DNA of 64,000 nucleotides from an uncultured Saprospiraceae bacterium (GTDB lineage Bacteria; Bacteroidota; Bacteroidia; Chitinophagales; Saprospiraceae), in NCBI GenBank assembly GCA_938045585.1, contig CALIAU010000022.1:62001-126000 (forward strand). Reading direction: 5' to 3'. How positions within the stretch are numbered: the stretch's first letter is position 1; the number at the start of each line of letters is the position of its first letter. A program made the translations under genes and the position numbers. Below, one piece after another: positions 45,112 through 54,021 of the stretch. The notes beneath the pieces were generated by a model. The model was not told the origin of the DNA, searched no databases, and saw nothing but the letters and a program-made list of their open reading frames with translations.

Positions 45112-45988
45112 ATGGTAAGCTAGTCTCTATAAATCGAATACATTTTTCTAAGTCATTTGTAGGTAAGATACCAGTAAAAACATCTTTAGAAATACTTTGC
45201 TCTAAGTTAAAGTTGATCTTATAAAATCGCTCCAAATCTCTAAACACAATTTCAATAGGCATTGTTTGATAGGCTCTATAATTTTCTCTCCAATCTTTTC
45301 TTTCCTTAGACTCTGCCCGCACATCTTGTAAATTAGAATCTAGAATTAGTATAGACTGATCCTGAGTAATTTCTTCTGACTTTCCCGTATTATCACTTAC
45401 ACGAACCCTTCCTTCCTTGCAGTACACTTGCATATACTTATTATCAATACTCCATACATCAAACTGAGTTCCTAGAACTTCTATTTTACCTGCCTCTGTC
45501 TCTACGATAAATGGAACACCTTTATTCACTTCAAAAAATGCTTGACCCTCTAATGCAATATGTCTTTTAGTCTGCCAGTCGCCGTCTGCATATGCAAGCG
45601 AACTGTTCGGGCCTATAAGCACCTTAGAACCATCTGCAAATGCAATTGGGGTGTTTGCATTAAACCTTGTTTCTACTTCTTTTAGATTATTTCCGAAAAA
45701 AAGAGAATAGGCTAGAAAGCCCAGGAGAGACAGGATAACTAAGCCAAATATATATTTTAACCAATTTGCTTTTGAAGAATGAACTGACTTTGTATTGTTT
45801 ATTCTTTTTTGTGCAAGATTATCCCATATTTCTTCTCGCGGCTTTACAGAAATAGTGTAATCTTCTTGCTTCGACAGGAGTGCTTGTAAGTAGTCCATAT
45901 CGTAGCTTTCTTCCAATAGAAGACTTTCTTCATCACTTATTTCATGGGAAAGCCATTTTGCTAATAGTATATCATGAGATGTGCTCAT
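45062..45988 (-). CDS. FecR-family anti-sigma factor
   Basis: A 308-residue protein with a cytoplasmic N-terminus, one membrane segment (about 75-95: YIFGLVILSLLGFLAYSLF) and a periplasmic FecR domain. That domain has FADGSKVLIGPNSSLAY, EGQAFFEVNKG.PFIVET and VLGTQFDV, followed by a DUF4974-like end. It receives the signal from the STN domain of the overlapping TonB receptor and controls the ECF sigma factor encoded upstream, from which it is separated by 31 bp. Confidence 0.92.
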   Translation of the reverse strand: MSTSHDILLAKWLSHEISDEESLLLEESYDMDYLQALLSKQEDYTISVKPREEIWDNLAQKRINNTKSVHSSKANWLKYIFGLVILSLLGFLAYSLFFGNNLKEVETRFNANTPIAFADGSKVLIGPNSSLAYADGDWQTKRHIALEGQAFFEVNKGVPFIVETEAGKIEVLGTQFDVWSIDNKYMQVYCKEGRVRVSDNTGKSEEITQDQSILILDSNLQDVRAESKERKDWRENYRAYQTMPIEIVFRDLERFYKINFNLEQSISKDVFTGILPTNDLEKCIRFIETSLPYESKQSEHTILFSRNK

Positions 45989-46019
45989 ATATTATAAAAC
46001 GTTTTTTCTGGTCTAAACC

Positions 46020-46526
46020 CTACCTAGGTAATTGTATTTTATTTTCTAATAAATGTTTAAGTGCCTTAGACATGCGTTTTTCTACAGCTTTTACGCCAAT
46101 TCCTATAGATTCTGCAATTTCTTTGTAACTGAGTTTGTCAAAACGATGTAGGATAAATACCTCCTTGCTAGCTGGACTCATTGCATCCATGACCTGTTCT
46201 AATTTGGTTTTGAATTCTTGCTCCTCTAAAAGAAATTGCGCATCCTGTGTCTCTACACTTGAATCGTTCGTTTGCTGCACATGCTTGAGACGTACTTGGT
46301 TTTTCCTATAGGCATCTATCTGCAATCGTTTAGCTGTTGTAAACAAAAAAGACTTTGCCTTTTCTTCTTGTACTTTGCTGCAATTGTTCCACAATCTTAA
46401 AAAACAGTTCTGTACCTCATCAGCTGCCAATTCCATATCAAGGCCACGTGCTTGCAAGAAGTGCTGCAAAGGGATTTGCCACCTATCAAAAACCCTGCGA
46501 AATATATGTTCTGAACAGACACCCAT
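46020..46526 (-). CDS. ECF-type RNA polymerase sigma factor
   Basis: A 168-residue sigma-70 family factor with region 2 (ELAADEVQNCFLRLWNNC, then FLFTTAKRLQIDAYRK) and region 4 (LEQVMDAMSPASKEVFILHR, then LSYKEIAESIGIGVKAVEKR). It lacks region 3 and fits the Bacteroidota FecI-like group. It is the first gene of the sigma-FecR-receptor set. It starts 98 bp from the divergent GH74-GH9 gene, so it may control its own operon and possibly the enzyme. Confidence 0.93.
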   Translation of the reverse strand: MGVCSEHIFRRVFDRWQIPLQHFLQARGLDMELAADEVQNCFLRLWNNCSKVQEEKAKSFLFTTAKRLQIDAYRKNQVRLKHVQQTNDSSVETQDAQFLLEEQEFKTKLEQVMDAMSPASKEVFILHRFDKLSYKEIAESIGIGVKAVEKRMSKALKHLLENKIQLPR

Positions 46527-46624
46527 TATAATTTTTATTTAAGTGGTAGGGTATTAGAGTACAAGCACGTTATACTCACAAGTAATAAGAACCCAATTTA
46601 CTCAAAGCACTAAAATTAATCATT

Positions 46625-49600
46625 ATGAAAAAGAGATTATTATTCATTCTTACTATTTCGAGTTTATCTTTCTTTTTACAAGCCCAAGGGACATGGTCTA
46701 CATTGAAAACTGGGGCGGGTGGATGGATAACGGGTATGGACATACATCCAGATGGTACAAAATTTATTCGTTCTGACGTGGGAGGAGCTTATCGACTAGA
46801 CAATGGTTCCAATACATGGAAACAAATTGTTACAAATACCTCCATGCCAGCCTCTGACGTGCATTGGTCTAAATATCAAGGTGTCCTTAGCCTTGTCACA
46901 GCACCCTCCAATGTAAATCGTTGTTATATGGCCTATCATAATACCATATATAGTTCAGATAACCAAGGGGAGAATTGGGAACGAACGAATTTTCCAAATT
47001 TATTTATAGAGCCAAATTCGGATTATTCGAAATTGGCAGGTGAACGCCTTGCAGTGGATCCTCTGAATGAGAATCGTGTCTATTTTGGTAGTATAAATAG
47101 AGGATTATTTTTCACAGAGGATGGTGTAAATTGGTCTAAGATAAATGCAGTACCAAATGGAACCGAAGAAAGAGGAATACGGTCGATAGTCTTTGATACG
47201 AGTTCTGGAAATTCAGGGAATGCAACAAATAATATTTATGTAGCAGTAGATGGAGAGGGTATATTTAGATCCACGGATGCAGGAGCAAATTTTTTAAATA
47301 TAACAAATGGTCTATTTACGCATAATGATCCCATGTTTTTGGATATGGAAATTGATGGTGCAGGGAACCTATATATAACAGGTTCAGATAAGACAGATGA
47401 TGGATCTATTGAATCTATTGGAATGTTTCACTTTGATGGAGAAAATTGGACACAGAAGTTTAATGAAGATCTAAGCATTTCCTATTCTGAAATAGCTATT
47501 GATCCAAATAACTACGATAAGATCATGTTATTTTCTGAAGGATTTAGTGATACCTGGCTTACATCAAATATTATGTCTTCTGCGCCACAATGGGAAAAAA
47601 GAGCAATGCAGAGGAATGCACAAAATGTGCCATGGATGGAGTGGACGGAAACAACTTGGTTTACTCTAGGAGAAATTGAATTTGATCCGATTATTGAAAA
47701 CAGAGTATGGATTTCCTTTGGAACAGGGACTTACTATATCGATGATGATGGATCAAACCCTATGATATGGAATGAGTCTTCAATAGGCCAAGAACATTTA
47801 GTGTCAAACGATGTAGTCAGTTTTTCGAATGGAAATAGTCTAACTGCACATTGGGATTTTCCTGTCTTCTTACATACACCTGAAAATAACTATCCAGAAA
47901 AGCATTTGCCCACAGATCGATTTAATTCTTGTTGGGATTTATCGCAAAGTCCGACTGATGAAAATTTTGTAACTGCATTAATTGAAGATAATAGATATTG
48001 CTGTTGGGATGAGGAAACAAGAAGTAGTGTATATAGTGAAGATGGAGGCCTTAGCTGGAATACCTTCCCGAGTATGCCGGAGGGTGAATTTGATCTAATT
48101 TTTGGACAAATTGAAGTGTCTGCTCAAGATAATAATAATCTAATATGGCTGCCGGGAGGCAATCGGAGTCCCTACATTAGTTTTGATAAAGGGAGCACAT
48201 GGCAAGAATCTGAACTGCCAGGAGCATCCGAAAATTGCTGCCTATCAGAACCGTTTTTCAAAAGAAAGGCTTTGATAGCAGATAAGGTAGCGGCACATAC
48301 CTTTTATATTTATGACTGGGGTTCTGGTGATGTCTTTGTTACTTCTGATGGAGGTTCCAATTGGAATAGAAATGCTTCCGTACTCCCTGCTTGGTCATTT
48401 AACGCTAAGATTACATCCGTGCCAGGAAAAGAAGGACACTTATTTTTTGTAAATGGACCTGAAGAATCTGAAGATTTAATCGAAGGATTATTTAGATCCA
48501 CGGATGGAGGTTCTACTTGGACAGAAATTGAAGCTACGACGAAGGTGCTTAATGTAAGTATTGGAAAGGCTGCACCCAATGCAATTTATGAGACAGTTTA
48601 TATCTGCGGAGAAGTAGATGGCGTTTTTGGATATTATAAATCTACTGATAATTGTATGAGTTGGTCCTCATTGGGTAAGTATCCACTCGGCATATATGAT
48701 TGGCCAGTAGTCATGGAAGCAAATCCATTTGAGTATGGAAATCTAAAGATCGGTTTTAAAGGGAATGGATTTGTAGAATACTCTGAAGAGATAGACATGG
48801 AACCAGTTGTTACAGAGCATATCCATTTAGACCAATTTGGCTATAAACCTGATTTCACAAAAGTTGCTGTTATTTCTGATCCACAGGTTGGATATAATTC
48901 AGATGCTAATTACACGCCTGGTTCTCTTTTGAAAGTGATTGATGAAAGTTCGGGTAATACGGTTTTTTCTGGAGAACCAATTCTCTGGAGTGGGGGAGCA
49001 ACACATGGACAATCGGGTGATAGAGGATGGCATTTTGATTTCAGTAGTCTTACTGCACCAGGTAGTTACCATATTTTAGATGAAGAGAATAATACGATGT
49101 CTTATAGTTTTGAAATTTCGGAATCAGTGTATAATAATGTATTAAAGGCAGCAACGAAAATGTTTTATTACAATAGATGTAATATGGCGAAAGAGACACC
49201 GTACGCTGAGTCACCGTGGACAGATGGTAATAATTTCAATAACAATTTGCAAGATGAAAACGCACGCTATATTTATGATCAAGGAAATGCTAGTCTAGAA
49301 AAAGATCTTTCAGGTGGATGGTTTGATGCGGGGGATTATAATAAGTATGTCACCTTTGCGCATAGTACCGTACATAACCTCTTAACTGCCTACGAAGAAA
49401 ACCCTATGGTCTTTGGTGATAATTGGAATCTGCCTGAATCCGGAAATGGTATTCCAGATCTTTTAGATGAAATAAATTGGGAATTAGAATGGTTAGAGAA
49501 AATGTCAAATGAAGATGGTTCTGTACATATTAAAATGGGCAGTAAGAACTTTTCCGAGAACATAAGTAGTCCGCCAAGTGCAAATTTTGATCAACGATAT

Positions 49601-51166
49601 TATGGACCAATTTGTTCAGCAGCATCCATAGCGGTAGCATCTATGTTCGCCCACGCTGCTGTTGCCTATGAACATATAGAAGGTCTTCAAACATATGGAA
49701 ATAGCTTAGAGCTGCAAGCTGTAACAGCCTTTGATTATTTCTTAGAAAAGAAAAATGCAAATGATCTCGATACGGCCTGCGATGATGGATCAATAGTGGC
49801 TGGCGATGCAGACTGGGAAGCAGACTTTCAAAATGAAATTGCATTGATTGCCGCAGTATATCTGTTTGAGTTAACGGGTCAGTCTATCTATGGAAATTAT
49901 ATTATCGAGAATGTCTTTGATGCACAGGCCGTTCAAAACACTTGGATGGGGCCATACACAAATCAAGTCATGGAAGCGCTCTTTCATTATACTACCTTGT
50001 CAACAGCGGATGCAACCACAGCTAGCACTATTTTAAATGCTGTAAATCCGCATGTGTCACAGGATTGGGATGGTTTTTATGGACAGAACGATTTAGATCT
50101 CTATCGTTCTTATATGCCTGATTGGTCATATCATTGGGGATCCAATTTACCCAAGGCTGAATATGGTAATTTGAATAAGATGGTTGTAAAGTATGGGATA
50201 AACCCATCAGATAATGATTCCTATCTGCAAAAAGCAGAAGAACTAGTACATTATTTTCATGGGGTAAATCCATTAGGAAAAGTCTACCTGTCTAATATGG
50301 CAAGTTTAGGAGCAGAGAATAGTGTCGACGAATTATATCACACATGGTTCTATGATGGTACGGAATATGATAACGTGCAAGACTCCTATGGACCTGCACC
50401 AGGTTTCATGCCAGGTGGACCTAATCAAAATTATAGCTTTAGTGAAAACACACCTCCTTTTGGTCAGCCCGCGCAAAAATCTTACATGGATTTTAATACA
50501 GGATATCCAGATGCCTCATGGGAGATTACAGAACCTGCTATTTATTATCAAGCAGCATATGTACGTTTATTAGCAGGCTTTGCAAATGGGGATGTAACGC
50601 TTCCTGTAAACCTCTTAAGTTTTGATGCCTATTTATCTGGTGAAGATGTAGAGTTAGAGTGGTCTACGAGCAATGAAGTAAATACAGACCGATTTGAAGT
50701 AGAAGTGTCATTAGATGGATCTGTGTTTAGTACGGTAGGAGAGAGAACTGCTGCTGGTAATACTACGAGTGTAGAAATGTATACTTATACAGATGAAGAT
50801 GTCACTACTGTCTATGCTGGAGCTACAGTTCTTTACTATAGATTACGTATTGTAGATCAGAATGGAAGTTTTACTTTCTCAGATGTCCGATCTATAGACT
50901 TGGAAAGTACAAGAGTTACTGAAACGGAGCCATCTAATCTTAAAATATATCCTAATCCTGTTAGAAATGAATTACGTATAGAATCATTGGATGGGAAGGA
51001 TATAACTAGGATTACAATCTTGAATATTTTAGGTAAAACTGTTTTAACAAAAGATGCATTTGGTCAAAATCTAAGGCTCGATGTATCAAGTTTAGAAACG
51101 AGTAGCTATTTAATATTAGTGGAATTCGATAATAGAGTGGAAAAACAAATGTTCATTAAATCATAG
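46625..51166 (+). CDS. Secreted GH74-like plus GH9 multidomain glucanase with T9SS tail
   Basis: A 1513-residue protein with a signal peptide (1-20). Residues about 22-725 are a beta-propeller with GH74-like start (GGWITGMDIHPDGTKFIRSD, then VGGAYR) and repeated STDGG/SEDGG turns. An Ig-like CelD_N domain follows (about 731-830). The GH9 catalytic domain is about 840-1310, with GGWFDAGDYNKY near 896, VNPLGKVYL near 1210 and SWEITEPAIYYQAAY carrying the predicted acid Glu near 1303. A T9SS type A tail ends the protein (IYPNPVRNEL near 1438). Predicted to cut beta-1,4-glucan or xyloglucan. Confidence 0.9.
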   Translation: MKKRLLFILTISSLSFFLQAQGTWSTLKTGAGGWITGMDIHPDGTKFIRSDVGGAYRLDNGSNTWKQIVTNTSMPASDVHWSKYQGVLSLVTAPSNVNRCYMAYHNTIYSSDNQGENWERTNFPNLFIEPNSDYSKLAGERLAVDPLNENRVYFGSINRGLFFTEDGVNWSKINAVPNGTEERGIRSIVFDTSSGNSGNATNNIYVAVDGEGIFRSTDAGANFLNITNGLFTHNDPMFLDMEIDGAGNLYITGSDKTDDGSIESIGMFHFDGENWTQKFNEDLSISYSEIAIDPNNYDKIMLFSEGFSDTWLTSNIMSSAPQWEKRAMQRNAQNVPWMEWTETTWFTLGEIEFDPIIENRVWISFGTGTYYIDDDGSNPMIWNESSIGQEHLVSNDVVSFSNGNSLTAHWDFPVFLHTPENNYPEKHLPTDRFNSCWDLSQSPTDENFVTALIEDNRYCCWDEETRSSVYSEDGGLSWNTFPSMPEGEFDLIFGQIEVSAQDNNNLIWLPGGNRSPYISFDKGSTWQESELPGASENCCLSEPFFKRKALIADKVAAHTFYIYDWGSGDVFVTSDGGSNWNRNASVLPAWSFNAKITSVPGKEGHLFFVNGPEESEDLIEGLFRSTDGGSTWTEIEATTKVLNVSIGKAAPNAIYETVYICGEVDGVFGYYKSTDNCMSWSSLGKYPLGIYDWPVVMEANPFEYGNLKIGFKGNGFVEYSEEIDMEPVVTEHIHLDQFGYKPDFTKVAVISDPQVGYNSDANYTPGSLLKVIDESSGNTVFSGEPILWSGGATHGQSGDRGWHFDFSSLTAPGSYHILDEENNTMSYSFEISESVYNNVLKAATKMFYYNRCNMAKETPYAESPWTDGNNFNNNLQDENARYIYDQGNASLEKDLSGGWFDAGDYNKYVTFAHSTVHNLLTAYEENPMVFGDNWNLPESGNGIPDLLDEINWELEWLEKMSNEDGSVHIKMGSKNFSENISSPPSANFDQRYYGPICSAASIAVASMFAHAAVAYEHIEGLQTYGNSLELQAVTAFDYFLEKKNANDLDTACDDGSIVAGDADWEADFQNEIALIAAVYLFELTGQSIYGNYIIENVFDAQAVQNTWMGPYTNQVMEALFHYTTLSTADATTASTILNAVNPHVSQDWDGFYGQNDLDLYRSYMPDWSYHWGSNLPKAEYGNLNKMVVKYGINPSDNDSYLQKAEELVHYFHGVNPLGKVYLSNMASLGAENSVDELYHTWFYDGTEYDNVQDSYGPAPGFMPGGPNQNYSFSENTPPFGQPAQKSYMDFNTGYPDASWEITEPAIYYQAAYVRLLAGFANGDVTLPVNLLSFDAYLSGEDVELEWSTSNEVNTDRFEVEVSLDGSVFSTVGERTAAGNTTSVEMYTYTDEDVTTVYAGATVLYYRLRIVDQNGSFTFSDVRSIDLESTRVTETEPSNLKIYPNPVRNELRIESLDGKDITRITILNILGKTVLTKDAFGQNLRLDVSSLETSSYLILVEFDNRVEKQMFIKS

Positions 51167-51190
51167 TTTGGTAAACTACGTACAAAATCA

Positions 51191-51228
51191 AATGCCCTCT
51201 TAGTTAATCTATCTAAGGGGGCATTTTA
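51191..51228 (+). terminator. Terminator of the GH74-GH9 gene
   Basis: Arms AATGCCCTCTTAG (51191-51203) and CTAAGGGGGCATT (51213-51225) with a 9-nt loop and one G-U pair, followed by TTT. It is 24 bp after the stop and overlaps the very end of the convergent bestrophin gene. Confidence 0.7.
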
Positions 51229-52260
51229 CATCAATATACCATCTTTAGCTTTGATAGCTGGAGGTAGATCTGTTTCTCCTAGCATTTGAACAAGATCAAT
51301 TTCTATCACTCTACATAGAGACATCATAGGAATATCATTTGCTAAACCTTGAAAGGGGTTTTCTGAATAGTCTGCAACGTTTTCCATCATTACAAATATC
51401 CAACCTATTAAAACAGCAATTGGAACTGATGGCCATAGGGTATGATGTCCAATTTTCATTAATTCAGGTACCATACTAAAGGGGAGTAGTATGATAAAAA
51501 TTCCTACAAAATACCTACTCATATTTGCATATTGACGTGGAAGAGGGAATTTTTTTATGCGTTCGTTTTTACCCTGTAAAGTGTAGAAACTTTTAAGGAG
51601 ATTCACCATCTCCATATGTCTGAAATCTTCAATGTAGCCCTGCTCTCTAAGCTTTGCTAAATCTCTAGACTGTTCATTTATAATTTGGGTGGCCGTGTTT
51701 ACTGAACCCACGAGTCGATCATGTTCTGCATCAGGTAAAAAGGATCGTAATTCTTTTTTAGTGTGTTCATCATCAAGCAGTCCTATGCCAAATTTTTCTT
51801 GATATTTTTTAATACGTTTAGTAGTGAATCCACCCTGACTCACATGCTCCCAAGGAGTGGCCACCAAGAGCTGACTGCGATGGGCGTACAACCAAGCGAT
51901 ATGTCGATAAATAAGTCTCTGTTTGATAGCGTGAATCTCATCTGAGGATAGTTTATTTTCTGCAAATAAATTACTTACAAATCCATCTACCATCATACCC
52001 CAAGACCGACTATCATTTACAATGCCACCCCATATTTTTCTAGCCTCCCACATCCTGTCATAGGATTGATTATTTTTAAAACCTACATAAAATGCGACTG
52101 CGGTACCTACTACAGAAACAGGTAGCCAGGGGATGTTTACATGGATTAGATTATAATCGTATAGTAAGGCTACGCCACCCATAAGGAGGCTTAGCCATAC
52201 TACATGTCGGAGTGTCCAACTAAGCAGGTTCTTTAAACCTATTCCCTTAGTTACTATCAT
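51226..52260 (-). CDS. Bestrophin-family anion channel
   Basis: A 344-residue membrane protein matching bacterial bestrophins: an N-terminal helix pair (SLLMGGVALLYDY), GTAVAFYVGFKNNQSYDR and MWEARKIWGGIVNDSRSW. The second membrane pair is in the C-terminal half (YFVGIFIILLPFSMVP), and ENPFQGLANDIPM lies close to the C-terminus. Bestrophins form pentameric chloride or bicarbonate channels. It lies 3 bp downstream of a carbonic anhydrase gene, which favours bicarbonate as the transported ion. Confidence 0.85.
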   Translation of the reverse strand: MIVTKGIGLKNLLSWTLRHVVWLSLLMGGVALLYDYNLIHVNIPWLPVSVVGTAVAFYVGFKNNQSYDRMWEARKIWGGIVNDSRSWGMMVDGFVSNLFAENKLSSDEIHAIKQRLIYRHIAWLYAHRSQLLVATPWEHVSQGGFTTKRIKKYQEKFGIGLLDDEHTKKELRSFLPDAEHDRLVGSVNTATQIINEQSRDLAKLREQGYIEDFRHMEMVNLLKSFYTLQGKNERIKKFPLPRQYANMSRYFVGIFIILLPFSMVPELMKIGHHTLWPSVPIAVLIGWIFVMMENVADYSENPFQGLANDIPMMSLCRVIEIDLVQMLGETDLPPAIKAKDGILM

Positions 52261-52263
52261 CTT

Positions 52264-52830
52264 TTAAAGGAAGTCTACCTTACCAGAATCTAAATTATAA
52301 TAGGCTGGTAATATTTTTACGTCTCCTTTTTCTACAAACGAACGAATAATGGAAGATCTATTGATAAGCTCGGTTGCATTTAGTTGCGCATTTTTCTTTA
52401 CTACGGTATTAATGTCAGCACCATCGTCAGTTGCATCTAGAGCAGGAGCGATGTGACTTAATAAGTGATTCAAATTATATCCGTTATCGCCTCCAGCAGC
52501 AGCAGCCGTTACAGCTCCACAGCTTTGGTGTCCAAGTACAACAATTACCTTAGAACCACAATGCGCAACCGCGTATTCTATACTCGCTATAGAAGAACTG
52601 TTGGCTACATTTCCAGCAACACGCACAACAAATAATTCACCTAGCCCAGTGTCAAAGGCAAGCTCAGGCACTACGCGACTATCTGCACAACTAAGAACAA
52701 TTGCATAGGGTTGTTGTCCCTTAGTCAGCTCTGTTCTACGTGCAGTGTCGTTTAATTTTCCATCTAATTTGTCAGCAATGAATCTTTCATTACCGTCCTC
52801 AAGTCTTTGTTTAATATCGTTAATAGTCAT
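52264..52830 (-). CDS. Beta-class carbonic anhydrase
   Basis: This 188-residue zinc enzyme interconverts carbon dioxide and bicarbonate. Zinc ligands Cys48 (CADSR), His101 and Cys104 (GHQSCG) and the catalytic dyad Asp50/Arg52 are present. No signal peptide, so it should be cytoplasmic. It is upstream of, and almost touching, the bestrophin gene, so the two are surely co-transcribed. Confidence 0.95.
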   Translation of the reverse strand: MTINDIKQRLEDGNERFIADKLDGKLNDTARRTELTKGQQPYAIVLSCADSRVVPELAFDTGLGELFVVRVAGNVANSSSIASIEYAVAHCGSKVIVVLGHQSCGAVTAAAAGGDNGYNLNHLLSHIAPALDATDDGADINTVVKKNAQLNATELINRSSIIRSFVEKGDVKILPAYYNLDSGKVDFL

Positions 52831-52968
52831 AATTAAAAGTTCAATATTTTAGAATTAAACGAATATAGAAATCTTAGCAGGATTAAATGTAAATATTTAG
52901 GCAAAAATACGTCTTCCTACACCTATTTTAAACACAAAGATTCCTTAAACACTTGGAAAACGAATGAT

Positions 52969-53940
52969 TTACTCGAATGGGTATTTGATACCAGTCATAG
53001 AACGTATTTCATCTAAAACTTGAATGAGTTGAATACTATCTTGATGTGACCAATGTATGCTTTCCATTTGATTATTTTGAATAGCTGCATAGCATTCTTC
53101 TATTTCATGCGTGTAGCCCCTGCCTACTTTACTATGGTGATAGATGTTTCTTAGACCATCCTTTTCTAAGGTATAGCTATCTGGTTCGTGCCACCGTTTG
53201 TTGATATAGATACGGCCTTTAGTTCCTTCTATTTTGGCTACCATATCAGATGCTCTATGAAAGCCTCCAATAAGATGAGCATCGCAATTCTCATAGTCAA
53301 AACTAATCTCTGTTTGTAGATCTACTCCTGTTGTGTGTAAGATAGAACTTGCCCTTATTTTTTTAGGTATACCTTTGAGAAAGTAGGAGAGAAAGACTGG
53401 ATAAATACCTACGTCTAATAAAGCACCTCCGGCTAAATGAGGGTTTAATAATCGACTCTCATCTGGATCATTTCTGTACATTGAAAATTCAGCATCGATA
53501 TGCCTGACTTCTCCTATAAGTCCGGAATCAATTTTCTTTTTTACCTCTAATATGCATGGATTAAAACGAGTCCAAAGTGCCTCCATTAAAAATCGTTGAT
53601 TCTCTTTTGCACAATCGATTATTGCTTTAAGCTGTGCTGAGTTCACAGCTATGGGTTTTTCGCACAGCACATGTTTTCCTGCCTGCAGTGCATCTATGGC
53701 ATATGTATGATGACTATTGTGTGGAGTGGCAACATAGATGATCTCAACGTGAGGATCTTCTAGGAGTTCTGCATAAGATCCATAGGCACGCTCTGCCTTA
53801 TGGTGTTTAACGAATGCATTGGCCTTGTCCAAACTTCTAGATCCTACTGCATACACTGAGTTGTTTTGTACTAATTGTACATCTTCACAAAACTTATCTG
53901 CTATGTTTCCTAAGCCTAATATGCCCCAACGTAAATGCAC
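52969..53940 (-). CDS. Gfo/Idh/MocA family oxidoreductase
   Basis: A 323-residue NAD(P)-dependent enzyme. The N-terminal Rossmann fold reads RWGILGLGNIADKF, followed by VATPHNSHHTYAIDALQAGK, CEKPIAVN (with the catalytic Lys) and the C-terminal substrate domain. Family members oxidise or reduce sugars and polyols. Alone on the minus strand between the carbonic anhydrase and a PKD lipoprotein. Close to the xylose genes, so a pentose substrate is possible, but this is only context. Confidence 0.9.
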   Translation of the reverse strand: MHLRWGILGLGNIADKFCEDVQLVQNNSVYAVGSRSLDKANAFVKHHKAERAYGSYAELLEDPHVEIIYVATPHNSHHTYAIDALQAGKHVLCEKPIAVNSAQLKAIIDCAKENQRFLMEALWTRFNPCILEVKKKIDSGLIGEVRHIDAEFSMYRNDPDESRLLNPHLAGGALLDVGIYPVFLSYFLKGIPKKIRASSILHTTGVDLQTEISFDYENCDAHLIGGFHRASDMVAKIEGTKGRIYINKRWHEPDSYTLEKDGLRNIYHHSKVGRGYTHEIEECYAAIQNNQMESIHWSHQDSIQLIQVLDEIRSMTGIKYPFE

Positions 53941-53966
53941 CTCTTTTTCTTTTTATTAAAATATCA

Positions 53967-54002
53967 AAAAAAAAACGGACTTGGAGAAAATCCAAGCCCG
54001 TT
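53967..54002 (-). terminator. Terminator of the PKD lipoprotein gene
   Basis: On the minus strand AACGGGCTTGGA/TCCAAGTCCGTT (plus arms 53974-53985 and 53991-54002, one mismatch) with a 5-nt loop is followed by about nine T. It lies 20 bp past the stop of the gene at 54022-55590. Confidence 0.85.
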
Positions 54003-54021
54003 ATACATCGTGTACGTATTC

